Shown in pieces: positions 23,964-35,877 of a stretch of 64,000 bases of DNA. Both the position numbers and the translations under genes were made by a program. Under the pieces are notes generated by a model. The model had not been told where the DNA came from and did not search any database. It saw only the letters and a program-made list of their open reading frames with translations. The DNA lies in the NCBI RefSeq assembly GCF_030269925.1, contig NC_085117.1:14074731-14138730 (forward strand), in the 5' to 3' direction. The DNA comes from Bombyx mori (lineage: Eukaryota; Arthropoda; Insecta; Lepidoptera; Bombycidae). The stretch's first letter is position 1, and the number at the start of each line of letters is the position of its first letter.

Positions 23964-25148
23964 GGGTTATTGACGACGTTTGGCAGATGAGGGACCGGCT
24001 AAGCGACTATAGAAGTCCAGAAACATAACAATGTTGATGATGTTCCACTATTCACTTTGACAACGTCGTTGCCTAACTTCCCCGGTTGGAGACTCAATTT
24101 TATTACAATAACGTTAGACATATGTATGTACCTGTCAAAGTAGAGTCCTTTGTTATTTTATGAAAGAAATAAGTAGGGCGCTTGTTACCCATAGGGAATA
24201 ATAATATCCTATTATAATACTTATTTTACATTGATAATTACCTACATATATTTTTGTTCCTTCGCCATAGATGGCGTTTGTAACATAATAATATATTAGA
24301 TACAAAAGAACTAACATATCAGAAAGTTAAAGATCCACCATGATTACACTACACGACGAGAGTACACAAGGAACCTTGCCACTTAGGCCTATCCCCTTTT
24401 AAAAATGTGTTTTTTTTTTTAATTGCAATTACACTACGGTGTGAAGTAAGGACGGGGTAATGAGTTGCGTCGGCCGCGGGTGGGTTCCAGTATGCCAAGC
24501 GTATTCAGCCGTATTCATATTCATTAGGGCGCGAAGGGCTCGCTTGATTGCACAAAGAGCCGGCTAATTCGCTCCCGTGGCTGTGTTCGCACTACATGCT
24601 TAATGTACTTAAGAGGAGAAGTTAAGTTTTTAGTACAATTTTAAATAAAAAATTGTAATTTAAAACAAGAATAGAACAAGCGTCTAAGATTATAATGCTA
24701 TTTTTTTTATTGAGCATAATGAATGGTTTATGAAAAGTCCTTATATTTCAACTGTTGCAGGTGCTGCAAGGTCAAAGTTGTCCATGTATTGAAGTGATTA
24801 CAGTAGCCTATGGACATCGCAACGGGAATGCTGCCACCCAACTCAACAAACCAGATTGTATTTAGATTGTAGACTGTCCGACACCTACGAAATACCATCA
24901 TCAAACTAAAAGCAGTTTGCCTAGTATAAATTGTTAACAACTGTAAACTGCAACATGGGCCCTGTATATTTTTCAGAATTAGCATGGGTGTACCAGGCTC
25001 ACCACAGACCGGAAGAAGTGGCGATTGCTCGTGAATCGCATAACATCTGCCCACAGCAATGATACTGAAAGACGACCACATGCGCTCTAACAAGAGTGAT
25101 ACGACAAAGGAGATAAACTTACCTGCCTGTTGACCACGGATACGAGTA
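23964..25148. other. No gene recognised
   Basis: Includes a slightly GC-richer patch near 24430-24600 with no domain, and an eroded Bm1-like patch near 24770-24850 (GCAGGTGCTGCAAGG, ACAGTAGCCTATGGACATCG). The 147-aa reverse ORF (24728-25171) starts inside the next Bm1 and has no recognisable content. Confidence 0.4.
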
Positions 25149-25373
25149 CGGGTACGGGTAGTTACCACCACCCTACCTATTTCAACCGTGAAGCAGTAAT
25201 GCGTTTCGGTTTGAAGGGTGGGCCAGCCGTTGTAACTATACTGAGACCTTAGAAGTCATATCTCAAGGTGTGTGGCGGCATTTACATTGTAGATGTCTAT
25301 GGGCTCCAGTAACCACTTAACACCAGGTGCGCTGTGAGCGCGTCCACCTATCTATGCCATAAAAAAAAAACGA
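25149..25373 (+). mobile_element. Bm1 SINE, 5'-truncated
   Basis: From GGGTACGGGTAGTTACCACC through AAGCAGTAATGCGTTTCGG to TATGCCATAAAAAAAAAACG. Confidence 0.85.
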
Positions 25374-25703
25374 ATCTTATATCATATTATTATATTTTGA
25401 TACACTCACACATTGTAGTATTATGTGTCCAATACAAATAAATGAACAATACATACAATGGTACGATCAAATCAATATCGCTTCGAAAGCACGCTCCGTT
25501 ACGGGCGGTTCGGCTTAATTATTGAATTAGCATTTAAATTATTTCGGTAACCGTTCATTTGTAACTAATACAAATAGCAGGCCGCATGAATAATGTCTGT
25601 GACGTGGATTGTAGAAGGTTTTTTTGCTGGAGACGTAGCTACACGGATCGGCACTTGATTATTTTCATTGAATGTTTTATTGATGAATGATGTAATGAAT
25701 TAA

Positions 25704-26146
25704 GTAGTTGTGGCCTAAAGGATAAGACGTCCGGTGCATTCGTATGTAGCGATGCACCGGTGTTCGAATCCCGCAGGTGAGTACCAATTTTTCTAATGAA
25801 ATACGTACTTACAAACGTTCACGATTGACTTCTACGGTGAAGGATTAACATCGTGTAATAAAAATCAAACCCGCAAAATTATAATTTGCGTAATCACTGG
25901 TCGTAGGCCCTCTTGTGAGTCTGCACGGGTAGGTACCACCACCCCGCCTATTTCTGCCGTGAAGCAGTAATGCGTTTCGGTTTGAAGGGTGGGGTAGCCG
26001 TTGTAACTATACTGAGACCTTAGAATTTATATCTCAAGGTGGGTGGCGCATTAACATTGTAGATGTCTATGGGCTCCAGTAATCACTTAACACCAGGTGG
26101 GCTGTAAGCTGGTCCACCCACCTAATCAATAAAAAAATAAAAAAAG
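25704..26146 (+). mobile_element. Bm1 SINE, full length
   Basis: The most complete sense-strand copy. It has the tRNA-derived head with A box TGGCCTAAAGG and B box GTTCGAATCC, the body GGTGAAGGATTAACATCGTG, CCGTGAAGCAGTAATGCG and CACTTAACACCAGGTGGGC, and the A-rich tail AATCAATAAAAAAATAAAAA. SINEs of this type are transcribed by pol III and moved by a LINE in trans. There is no coding capacity. Confidence 0.93.
25711..25771 (+). promoter_or_regulatory. Internal pol III promoter (A and B boxes) of Bm1
   Basis: TGGCCTAAAGG (25711-25721) fits the A box pattern TRGCNNARNGG. GTTCGAATCC (25762-25771) fits the B box GTTCGANNCC. The spacing is typical of tRNA-type promoters. Whether it is active is unknown. 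Confidence 0.75.
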
Positions 26147-27436
26147 GATGCGTTCTAAAATGTTTTTTCTTAATTAAATTTTTATTGCAATACACAGATA
26201 GAATAAGTTGGTTTAGAATTGCCAGAGCAAAAAACCAATTCCACTGGACAAATAATAAAGGATTATTTATTAATTTTATTTTCTAAAACTTTCGCTTATT
26301 TTATCGTATTTACTACAAGAAATTTTTAAACATTGAAAAATAAATTGGATTTAATGTTACATGTTCGATGCTTTAATCTGGTAGGTATCTGATGTCTTAT
26401 CTCTCGCGCCATGAACACTTTATCTTCTCCTTTGTATTTTTCAATTTGTTCCTGACCTGATTAACCATAATCAATAACACTTATCATAATTCTTTTATCC
26501 TTATTTAAGAACAAAATCTTAAGACTGCTCACGATTAAAATTTTAATAAAGGTTATAAAATCTGTGATGCACCAGCAAAGTTTCAGAGTAGACGTTATAA
26601 TTTTGTTCTACTTATCGTCAACACTATACACTCCAATAATTCATACACTTTTCCATTCTACACTCAATCTCTGCTATATATTTGTGAATAATGATTTTGT
26701 CATTGACAAATAGTAAATACAAGGGCTAATTATTCTCCTTTTCAACATATAACGTAACCGGGAAAAATAAATATATTAATTAAAGCTTAAAAGTTGATTC
26801 CTGGTGAAATCACAAGAACAATCTTATCATTAACCCCAGCTCCTGATCTTAACTGTTAAGTAATTCCTTGGTACAGTCCTATTTCACTCTTTTCTTCTTT
26901 AGAAACCACTTTCTTTAGAAATTCTTGATTGTTTTATTATAAATAAAAAAACACCTAGAGGAATTTAATTTAATGTATTTTCGTATATTTTGTTTACAGG
27001 AATCTTCTAAGCTTCATTTAAGAATCTCTACCTAAGCTTTTGTCACAGCACTATGTGCTTGATAGTCTAAAAAATAATTTGCCACATCCAAAATACAAGT
27101 TCAATCAATATTCAACGATATTAATCCATGACGCACGAATACGCGTCGCCATGTTGATGCGAATAACAAGTACCTAACCACCTCGCCCGGTTTTAAGCCA
27201 ATAAACATTTTAATTGTATTCGTAAGAAGATATAAGACTGATTACAATAAAACCATGCTAGAACTTTTACTGCAGTAGACGATCAGACCAGCACATGACT
27301 TGTCTTGGGTTTACGTCTATAGACATACTGTATACCGCTTTCTGGCATGAGGAGGATGTGTTCATAGTGTAGTAATATGAGCCTTACCCAAGACAGGGTT
27401 AACCGACTAGCTAAAAGAACTAAAGTAAGCTAAAGT
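26147..27436. other. No gene recognised
   Basis: About 1.3 kb of AT-rich DNA without a supported ORF or named repeat. Confidence 0.4.
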
Positions 27437-27600
27437 TTTTTTTTTATGTTTGAAAGATTACTGGTGGCCCGGAGGCCTTTCCAGTTTCACCAGGACAGGT
27501 GGGCGAGCAAAGGCTCAGCCAGGAGGGATGGGATTTGGGAAGGAGACCTAACAACTCAAGACCAACTGCTTCGCGAATGAATCTACCACCGCATCGGAAT
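27437..27600 (-). mobile_element. Jockey-like LINE 3' end
   Basis: Reversed poly(A), then GATTACTGGTGGCCCGGAGG, GGACAGGTGGGCGAGCAAAG, GCTCAGCCAGGAGGGATGGG, AGGAGACCTAACAACTCAAG and GCGAATGAATCTACCACCG. Same 3' end as 54699-55965. Confidence 0.75.
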
Positions 27601-28374
27601 GACTAAAGTAAACTAAAGTAGTAGAACTAAAGTAAAGTAGTAATGTTCATAGTGTAGTAACATAGCCCGTACCCTAAAACCGGGCCGACTACCACATTAC
27701 TTGAAAGAACTAAAAGGTTTCTGAGTTGATTAAGAACTGGACAAAATTTGACAACTTTTTTGGCAATTTTTAAACCGACTACTAAGTCGCTTACTGTACT
27801 TATTTAGAATTGTTTAAATTAAGAACAATTTGCTTCACGGGTATCTGGTTGGATGGTATCGTAACAGCAAAACAAATAGATGGCATGTCGGGGCCCGTCA
27901 CGAAGCATTAAAATCAGTGTAACAGTACGAGCCATTAGTTCCTTTGTTTATTGGTTTGATCGGTACACGAAGTTTATTCAATCACGGATGTTGCTCTAAT
28001 TTATCGTCCGCCGGTTTTGTTGTGTTGCGTTTTTTCTGTGCTGCTCTTCAAGTGTTCCGCGTGAAAACACAGCAGGATTTTTTTAAAATAATTAATAAGT
28101 AATTGATGTCAAGTCGCCATCTACACCTGACAATGACAACCTAAGGCGCGAAGGTCTGCAAACATCGTCGACGGGGAACCTATTTAATAAAACTGCATTT
28201 GGTATTTCATAGATCATAGTTTCATACTTCTCTAAGTTCCTCACATTTGAGACGTAAAAGCGTAACAAAAAAACAAATTCATTTTTGTATTTAAAGTATT
28301 ATTTATTTAAGAGTTTATATTAAAGAATGTCGACATATTAACACATAAATGTAGACGGGATACGTTAAATGGAA
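27601..28374. other. No gene recognised
   Basis: Short repeated phrases (CTAAAGTA several times near 27601-27640; TTCATAGTGTAGTAA at about 27361 and 27646) suggest local duplication. No coding region. Confidence 0.4.
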
Positions 28375-28403
28375 AGACTCCTTAAAGAGTAAGGCAATTA
28401 TGT

Positions 28404-28770
28404 TTTAATTTTTTTTATTGCATAGATGGGTGGACGAGCTCACAGCCCACCTGGTGTTAAGTTAGTTACAACGGCTGCCCCACCCTTCAAACCGAAAGGC
28501 ATTACTGATTCACGGCAGCAATGGACAGGGTGGTGATACCTACCTGCGCGGACTCACAAGAGGTTCCACCATCAGTAATTATGCAAATTATAATTTTGCG
28601 GGTTTGATTTTTATTACACGATGCTATTCCTTCACCGTGGAAGTCAATCGTGAACATTTGTTGAGTACGTATTTCATTAGAAAAATTGGTACCCGCCTTG
28701 GATTCGAACACCGGTGCATCGTTCAACACGAATGCACCGGACGTCTTATCCTTTAGGCCATGGCGACTTC
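28404..28770 (-). mobile_element. Bm1 SINE with internal deletion
   Basis: The tail, body and head are present, but the body jumps from CACCTGGTGTTAAGT straight to TAGTTACAACGGCTGCC, losing about 90 bp. The head ends GGCCATGGCGACTTC. A 27-bp direct repeat (28375-28401 and 28800-28826) flanks it, with 29 extra bases between the head and the right copy. Confidence 0.88.
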
Positions 28771-28826
28771 AACGTTAAATATAACGACGTTTAATATATA
28801 GACTCCTTAAAGAGTAAGGCAATTAT

Positions 28827-30384
28827 TATGTAATTGTGTATTGTAAATTGCGTAAGTGCATGCGAAGTTTTTACGTTGCAAGGGTGAGATAGACTGAGAT
28901 TATCTTTTCCAATTTTTTACTACAGCTTTTGGATTGGATAGGCGTGGATGGATACATAGGCAACTCTTAATCCAATTTATTCTTTTATTTTATAATGACG
29001 CTATCACGGAGCAAACCTAGTTGAATACGTTCACTAATTGAATCGCGATGTGTAATAGTTTAAAAGCAGCCCATCGAAAACTTTAAGCTTTTCCGTATCC
29101 TTCATTACGGATGCTTGTAAGGATAGTTTCCTGCTTCCTCGTTTCGGTTGGGTGTAATTACGTGAATTCCTAATAAGGACTTCAAACGAACCCTTCACAC
29201 TCGGTACCTTCGTTTAAGCGGCATCCAGTCAAACTTTACGATACAACAGTATCTAACCGCGAACCGTGGTCCTTAATTGAAATCTGTGGAATCCCTTGTT
29301 CCTCGTGCATGGAGAAAATTAAAATCGATCCAACGAGATCAAGTTTTGTTATTAGCTGCATTATATTTTCCCTCTTAAATTATTTAAAAAAAATTGATAC
29401 AAAAAAATTTGTTCCAGACTGTTCCGGACACAAATGTGGAATTAGGACAGTAAGATTGTAATTTTGAGAAAATTTGTAAAAGTGCATTAAATAAATTAAT
29501 TTAATTATTTCAAAGAACTTTTACGGTTTAGTCTCGTCTTTGTTATTGTCATTTATATTGTTTTTGAAGTTTCGAATACTTTACAGTTTTCGAGGCCACG
29601 GACATCTGTCGATCAGACTGTAAAAGTAATTTTAATTATGTCTACAATTATAAACCCGTATGCTATGAAAAACACGACTGTTTATTTATATAAACGAGTT
29701 TTACTTACCTAGTTCAATTTTTTGGTTAAATATATCTTGAATTTTCAATATTACACAATAATTTAAACTTTACGACTGTATAAATACCATGATGTCGTAG
29801 AGGAACCTAAAACAAATTTGCTTTATTCAAAAAATCTTTCGAGTACATTTCTCAAGCACACTATCGATTTATATTTTTGGCAGAATTGTCTAAGTCCGTT
29901 CCATGTGTTTAGCTTTTTAATAATTTTCAAGACGCAAAATTTATTTGTGTTAAACTAAATTAGTGATTCAAACTATTATAATCTAATTCAACGAAAAATA
30001 ATAAAATAAATATAACGAAATTAGTTCAGTAATACTATCCATCAACAGATGTCGCTAGTAGGACGATATTCAAGCTCTGTACTGTACCTAAATGATATCA
30101 CAATCACGTCAACTGTGTCGTTTGCCTCAAGAATATTAGGCCTTCTCTGTAATATTTCCACTGCAAAAAAGGCTTGTACCTATATTTTTAATACATTCTC
30201 GGAAACAGCGTGGGTTGAATCAAGATTAGTCTCGCGAGGAATCAGATTAATTGGATGTTTATGGTAAATCAAGGCAAACGTTGAAAATAGTTCTATTTAC
30301 TAATTAAACAGTCAAACTTTAGCTTCCATTAACAGACATTAACGAATCTTTCATAATTTTTTTCAAAATGTTATATAACGTGCG
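28827..30384. other. No gene recognised
   Basis: About 1.5 kb of AT-rich DNA. A 72-codon ORF at 30049-30267 has no recognisable domain. Confidence 0.4.
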
Positions 30385-30594
30385 GCTTCACTACATAGTT
30401 TAAAACAAAGTCGCTTTCTCTGTCCCTATGTATGCTTAAATCTTTAAAACTACGCAACGGATTTTGATGCCGTTTTTTTCAATAGATAGAGTGATTGAAG
30501 AGGAATGTTTATATGTATAATAACATCCATTAAATAGTGGGGAAATCAATAATAAATTATAGTTTCCGAAACGAAGCGAGGGCGGGTCGCTATA
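30385..30594 (+). mobile_element. Helitron-like element, family B-related fragment
   Basis: ACTACGCAACGGATTTTGAT ... TTCCGAAACGAAGCGAGGGC and GGGTCGCTATAG. The end resembles the GCGAGGGCGGGTCTCTAG end at 14999, with CTAG changed to CTAT. The 5' end is unclear. Confidence 0.5.
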
Positions 30595-31079
30595 GAGCTA
30601 TATGTTTTAAAGACGGTGACGGGTGCAAAACTCTATTCAAATCGCGATTAGAAAACCCCTTAAATGTAGTTCCCAAAACATAGGGAGCCAGCCTTTTTTG
30701 GAAGACACATTCACGTGTAAGCATGTCACGTGCCTGCTGTTAAAACGAAGCCGCCGGTAATGAAATAATTCGTGAGGATGCGTTTGAATATTCAGATCCA
30801 ACTGATAAGGCGCACTCGGGAACGTGTGTTACCGTACATTTCATTTATGGTTAACTTCGTCTGCTCGTTTGAATATTTGGCAGTTGTATTTGTTTATTGA
30901 GTTGCATTCTTAGTCATTCTATTAAATCCCGTACTACTTGACGACTCATCATCCTAAATGCAATAAAATTACGTTATAGATATATTTCTGCTGACCCTAC
31001 GTCATCACTTTAACAATCTAGAGTGTCTCGCCTGACTTTGTGTTGCGGGTAGCGATTGAGATCTAGTGTTTTTGTTTTG
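30595..31079. other. No gene recognised
   Basis: Mixed sequence with no supported feature. Confidence 0.4.
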
Positions 31080-31475
31080 TTTTTTTTATTGCATAGATGA
31101 AGAGCTCACAGCCCACCTGGTGTTAAGTGGTTACCCGAGCCGATAGACATCTACAACGTAAATTCCGCCACCCACCTTAAGATATGAGTTCTAAGGTCTC
31201 AGTATAGTTACAACGACTGCCCCACCATACAAACCGAGACGCATTACTGCTTTACGGCAAAAATAGGCAGGGCCTAAGCGGAAGCTGGTGGAATCTAAAC
31301 ATTATTAACATCAGCAATGACGGACCCGTGCAGACTTATGAGAGGTGCTACCACCAGTAATTACGTAAATTATAATTTTGCGGGTTTGATTTTTATTACA
31401 CGGTGTTATTCTTTCACCGGAATTCGAACACCGGTGCATCGGAATGCACCGGACGTCTTATCCTTTAGGCCACTC
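31080..31475 (-). mobile_element. Bm1 SINE carrying a 51-bp replacement
   Basis: The body runs normally to AAATAGGCAGG. Positions 31273-31323 are then foreign (TAAGCGGAAGCTGGTGGAAT...), replacing GTGGTGGTACCT. The SINE resumes at ACCCGTGCAGAC. The head is partly deleted (TTCACCGGAATTCGAACACC) and ends at TTTAGGCCAC. Confidence 0.85.
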
Positions 31476-31982
31476 GCCGAGCAGCTGTAGTAGTCATTAC
31501 AGCAAGGCTTAGTTCTTAAACAGGAGTTCGGGCTAGCAATCGCTCTCACATAACTCATCCCCAAAAGTCCTACACACAAGGTTTTATCACCGATACATTG
31601 GACTGACTTATTTAAATTTAACACGGACATCGCCAAGGGACGCGCTTAGTGCGTATCATATTATTATTTTTAAACACACACGTCGTTTTAATGAATGAAC
31701 GCAGAGAGAAGACGCGTAGGCTCCGCGTTTACCTTAATAAAATTGTCATAAATGCAAGATAAATAAATAAAAAGAAAAGGCGTGTGTGTGTGTGTGTGTG
31801 TGCGTTTTTTGTCGTCTTTTTGTGCTTTGTAACGTTGTTTTTGTGGATATAAGAAATATCGTATGAGGTCAACGTACTTTATTATTAGATCGAAACGGGA
31901 GACGAACAGCGAAACTGAGTAATGTATTGTGTACTTATGCTCTTCTAAACAAAGAAGATATAAAAGAATTAGAAGGTTTATT
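31476..31982. other. No gene recognised; contains a GT microsatellite
   Basis: A (GT)n microsatellite lies at about 31781-31802. Nothing else was identified. Confidence 0.5.
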
Positions 31983-32180
31983 ACTGGTGGTAGGACCTTT
32001 TATGAGTTCGCACGGGTAGGTAGCACCACCTTGCCTATTTCTGTCGTGAAGCAGTGATGCGTTTTGGTTTGAAGGGTGGGGCAGCCGTTGTAACTATACT
32101 TGAGACCTTATAGCTTGTCTCAAGGTGGGTGGCGCATTTACGTTGTAGATGTCTGTGGGCGCAAGTAACTACGCTGCCCG
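31983..32180 (+). mobile_element. Bm1 SINE, truncated at both ends
   Basis: TACTGGTGGTAGGACCTTTT through GAAGGGTGGGGCAGCCG to GTTGTAGATGTCTGTGGGCG. It breaks before the A-rich tail. Confidence 0.85.
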
Positions 32181-32245
32181 CCCCAGAAGAATAGTTATGG
32201 CAAGTTCATATAGGTATATCTATCTATTTGTTTGGTAGTAAAGTC

Positions 32246-32575
32246 ATTGTGGCCTATGAGTAAGATAACTGGTACGCCTGTACATATAAAGAGACGCGAC
32301 TAAGCGCATGTCGAAATAGTCACTATTTTTCTAGCTAACAATGCCCAATAGGAAGAAGAACTGGTGGTAGGACGTCTTGTGAGTCCGCACGGGTAGGTAC
32401 CACCAGTAATGCGTTTCGGTTTGAAGGGTGGATTGTAACTATACTGAGACCTTAGAGCTCATATCTCAAGATGTGTGGCGGCATTTACGTTGTAGATTGC
32501 TATGGACTCTGGTAAGCACCTAACACCAGATGGGATGTGAGCTCGTCCACCCATCTATGCCATAAAAAAAAAACA
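32246..32575 (+). mobile_element. Bm1-type SINE with diverged head
   Basis: GTCATTGTGGCCTATGAGTA and AGATAACTGGTACGCCTG resemble the Bm1 A-box head. The middle (32290-32360) is unrelated. The Bm1 body resumes at ACTGGTGGTAGGACGTC, lacks the CACCCTGCCTATTTCTGCCG block, and ends in ATGCCATAAAAAAAAAAC. Confidence 0.7.
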
Positions 32576-33955
32576 AAAAAAAAACACCAGATCTCAATTG
32601 CCACCCGCAATAAAAGTCAGGCGAGACACTATAGATTGCTATTTTATTTTTTTATATTTCTTATAATTTTGCTATTTTATTATATTTATATTGCTTTAAA
32701 TTGCAGCCATTGCTGTAATAAAAAAAAACATCGTGTATTAAAATTGAATGGAAGCTGAAAATTATTAAATATTCAATTACGAGTGGAAAAGAACATCACT
32801 ATTTTGGTTACTTTTGTTGCAAAGCGAATGTGCGTTCCGGCTTCGAAGGTGGACGGACAACTTTGATAGAAAAACAATTAAGATTGAATGGTGACGTACT
32901 TTTAGATGTTTATGGGAAACGGTAACAATTTAACTAGTTAACCAGGTGCACTAGCAGCTCATCAGCTTGTCTTCAGCTTAAAATCGAGTAGTCATTAGTG
33001 GAATTGAAGCATAGTACATTATTAGGGGTCATACTTGTTTCTACTCACTACATGGTACTGTTTAATAAACTATATTAATTTAGCTCTGTTCCACCTAAAA
33101 ATTATTATTCACATTTGCTATGGAAATAATTTCGAATCATTTTTTTAATAACACAACAACAACAATGAGATAACATATGTGCATATTATAAATGGGGAGC
33201 TCAGAAACATTTTCTGTCATTAGCACATTAACATGAAGCTATTCAACATTAGCCGAACTACGTAGAGCACCAGATCAATAATCTCAAATAAACTAAATTA
33301 CGGAAATCCAATAACTACTTCTACGAGCAATAATCTTTAAAATCACAAATCAAGTTGTAAGCTTTCACGAACACCGTAGGCGGTTCACTAGTCGCTTCCA
33401 ACTATTGTCGATACACACTGTCACTACGAAACGACAACATAATTTAAAGATGAATTTAATTTTTTATTGATTCGCGAAATAATAAAAAAAAACGTCTAAG
33501 CAAGTAATGTAAATTAGAGTCTCGAAAAAAACGAAAGCTATGGAACTAGTGACTGCTTTAATTGACGAGATCAAAGCTCACCTTTCAGTGCTTTGTCTGT
33601 GTCAAATATATAAATGAAATCATCCAGTTCTCTATATATGTATTGTCCGGTCGAAATTAAATCGGTAGACTATCTAGACCGACCAGAAGGATATATTAGA
33701 GACCGAACTTCAGCATCTTCCAGTCAAAGACTATTGCGTGACTGCGTTGATGACGAAAGACAGAGAATGCAAACTTCAGAAACCAAGCCTTAATTGAATT
33801 AGTGAGAGCTAATGTTATTGCAGGATTACGGGTTTTAATATTAAAAATAATGTCAATTTATAGGTGCTTAAAATTACAGTAATGTTGTACTAGTTACAAA
33901 TTAGAGTTGTTTCTATTCAAATATGAAAGTAGACTCTTATTTAAAATGATTACAA
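32576..33955. other. No gene recognised
   Basis: About 1.4 kb of AT-rich DNA. A weak Bm1-like trace lies near 32880-32985 (GGTGACGTACTTTTAGATG, TAACCAGGTGCACTAGCAGC). No coding region. Confidence 0.4.
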
Positions 33956-34349
33956 CTAGAGGTCCCGTAGTAGTCGAAATTCGACTATAATTAATTGGAA
34001 TTGTAAGTTTGTACACTATTATAATATGATTGTATTTTATACTTCTATAATCACAATTTCGCCAATACAAACAATATTTAATCTATTCTCAATTTGACCA
34101 CAGACGTCAAGAACAAAAGTTTGACAATAAGTAGTATGCATGCGTGTTGCGTCAAATACATGGTATGTAGTGTGTGTAATGTTTTCTTTATTGATTTAAT
34201 GTATCTTTCATGCATTATTTAAAAAAAATATTAGCATTGTACACTTCTTCTCTATAGTCTCTATGAGTGTGGAAAATTTCATACTCCTCCGTCCCGCAAT
34301 TTTCGTAAAAAGGGATACAAAGTTTTCGCTTCACGTATTAATATATAGA
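33956..34349 (-). mobile_element. Helitron-like element, family A
   Basis: Minus strand: TCTATATATTAATACGTGAA at 34349, hairpin AGTCGAATTTCGACT, then CTAG at 33956-33959. 394 bp. The flanks are A and T. Confidence 0.85.
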
Positions 34350-34941
34350 TACCTGAATAAAAATATGACACTCAAATTCTGAAATTGCTGCTATTAACTA
34401 GTTGTAACATTTATTATACGAGAATTAAATTTGCATATTTGAATGAAGCAATAAAAATGAAATTAAAATATTAGTTGACGCGATAAAGTACAGTCGTCAC
34501 TAAGAATGTTTGTCAAGCGTCCAAGACAGTGTGTATTGAGCTATAGAAACGGCTTCAAACTGTCAAAATAGCTAAAATATATGCCGTTTTATTAACACCG
34601 GACACAACAATTGCTCGGCAAAGTGTGGGATTCCTTATACCTCTAGTTTATTGTATATTAGAACGTGCGTGGGTTTGACGCCCCTCGGTGGTCCAATGTT
34701 TTCATACTAATTGTTGCTTTTGTCCAATATTGGTATATATTTTTTTATATTCCAAATTGGGCTACAATATTGTTATGTTGGAAATATTATGAGATTATCT
34801 ATTTTAAGCTTCTTTTACAATTTTCCTATGATCCGTGTGTGGGTAATAAAAAAAGGTAATAATATTTTACCCACAATTTATTTTCCCAACAAACATCTGA
34901 TTTTTGTATACCAACATAGTGTTGTTCCGATGAGTTTTACT
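34350..34941. other. No gene recognised
   Basis: AT-rich DNA. A 64-aa ORF at 34665-34859 is hydrophobic but low-complexity and unrecognised. Confidence 0.35.
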
Positions 34942-35301
34942 TTTACTGGTGATGGGACGTCTTGTGACTCGGCACGGGTAGGTACCACCGAACTTTTTTT
35001 TTTTGGGTATAGGGCCGAACATCATGCAAGGCTTCCGCGCCTAGGTGGCGCGCGGGGTATGTTGAACTTGACAGTCTGCAGATGGGGTACCACCACCCTG
35101 CCTGTTTTTGCCCTGAAGCAGTAATGCGTTTCGGTTTCAAGGGCGGGGAAGCCGTTGTACTGTTAAAATTGACTTTAGAACTCATGTCTCAAGGTGGCGG
35201 CATTTACGTTGTATATGTCTATGGGCACATGTAACCATTTCACACCAGGTGGGCCGTGAGCTCGTCCACTCATTTATATACCTTATGGTATAAAAAAAAC
35301 A
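34942..35301 (+). mobile_element. Bm1 SINE interrupted by a LINE fragment
   Basis: Starts TTACTGGTGATGGGACGTC and runs to GGTACCACC (34981-34989). It is interrupted at 34990-35085 and resumes with a second GGTACCACC (35086-35094) and CACCCTGCCTG, ending ATTTATATACC...ATAAAAAAAAC. The duplicated GGTACCACC is the target-site duplication of the inserted fragment. Confidence 0.85.
34990..35085 (-). mobile_element. Short 3' fragment of the 42.9-kb LINE family
   Basis: A T-run, then GGGCCGAACATCATGCAAGG, TTCCGCGCCTAGGTGGCGCG, CGGGGTATGTTGAACTTGAC and AGTCTGCAGAT. This is co-linear with 42945-43030 of the ORF1-only LINE (GGGCCGAACCTCC, CCGCGCCTAGGGGGCGCGCG, GGGGTATGTGAGACTC, ATCTGCAG). It is a 5'-truncated insertion of about 95 bp with a 9-bp target duplication in a Bm1. 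Confidence 0.85.
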
Positions 35302-35682
35302 GTACCCAAATAAAATCTAAAGCCTAAAAACGTATTTAATTTTTCTATGTCAAAATATTTGGCCATATTTAAGTACGGGCATTTGTACAGAGAAACCATA
35401 TTTTTGTCAAATGTCCGGGATTTTAAATAAAATATATCTCTAGTCTACAATACAGTTGTTAGGTATTATAAATTACAAATACGCAACTAATAAGGAATGT
35501 TGATTTATTTAATATGTACAATCATATTTTAACCCTAACATAATAATAATCGAATTTTAGCGAGACTAAAATTTGGATATTCGATTTTTAACCGTGAGGA
35601 AATACAAAATCGGCTTACGGGTATAAGTACACTAAATGTCATTTCATTCACAGAAATATAATATGAAGACTAACTCGCCCGG

Positions 35683-35877
35683 CAAACGTTGTATTGCCAT
35701 ATAAATTATTTCTAGGAAAGATACGTAACCTAGATACCGACTGCAACGCCATCTACCGGCCTGATTTTTAAATCTAAACCATTCTCGAATCCACCTGAAG
35801 GTACACAGAAAATTTCATTAAAATCGGTTCAGCTGCTTAGGAGGAGTTCAATGACAAACACACGCACAGAAGAAATA
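35683..35877 (-). mobile_element. Helitron-like element, family C fragment
   Basis: The 3' end is eroded (CTCGCCCGGCAAACGTTG instead of CTAGCTGACCCGGCAAACG). The body contains AAATCGGTTCAGCTGCTTAG. It abuts the next copy head to head. Confidence 0.55.

Noticed and set aside
24728..25171. 147-aa minus-strand ORF
   Set aside because: It begins inside a Bm1 SINE, matches no domain, and has no splice or promoter evidence.
25711..25771. tRNA gene
   Set aside because: The A and B boxes are present, but no cloverleaf closes and the sequence continues into the Bm1 body. It is a SINE head.
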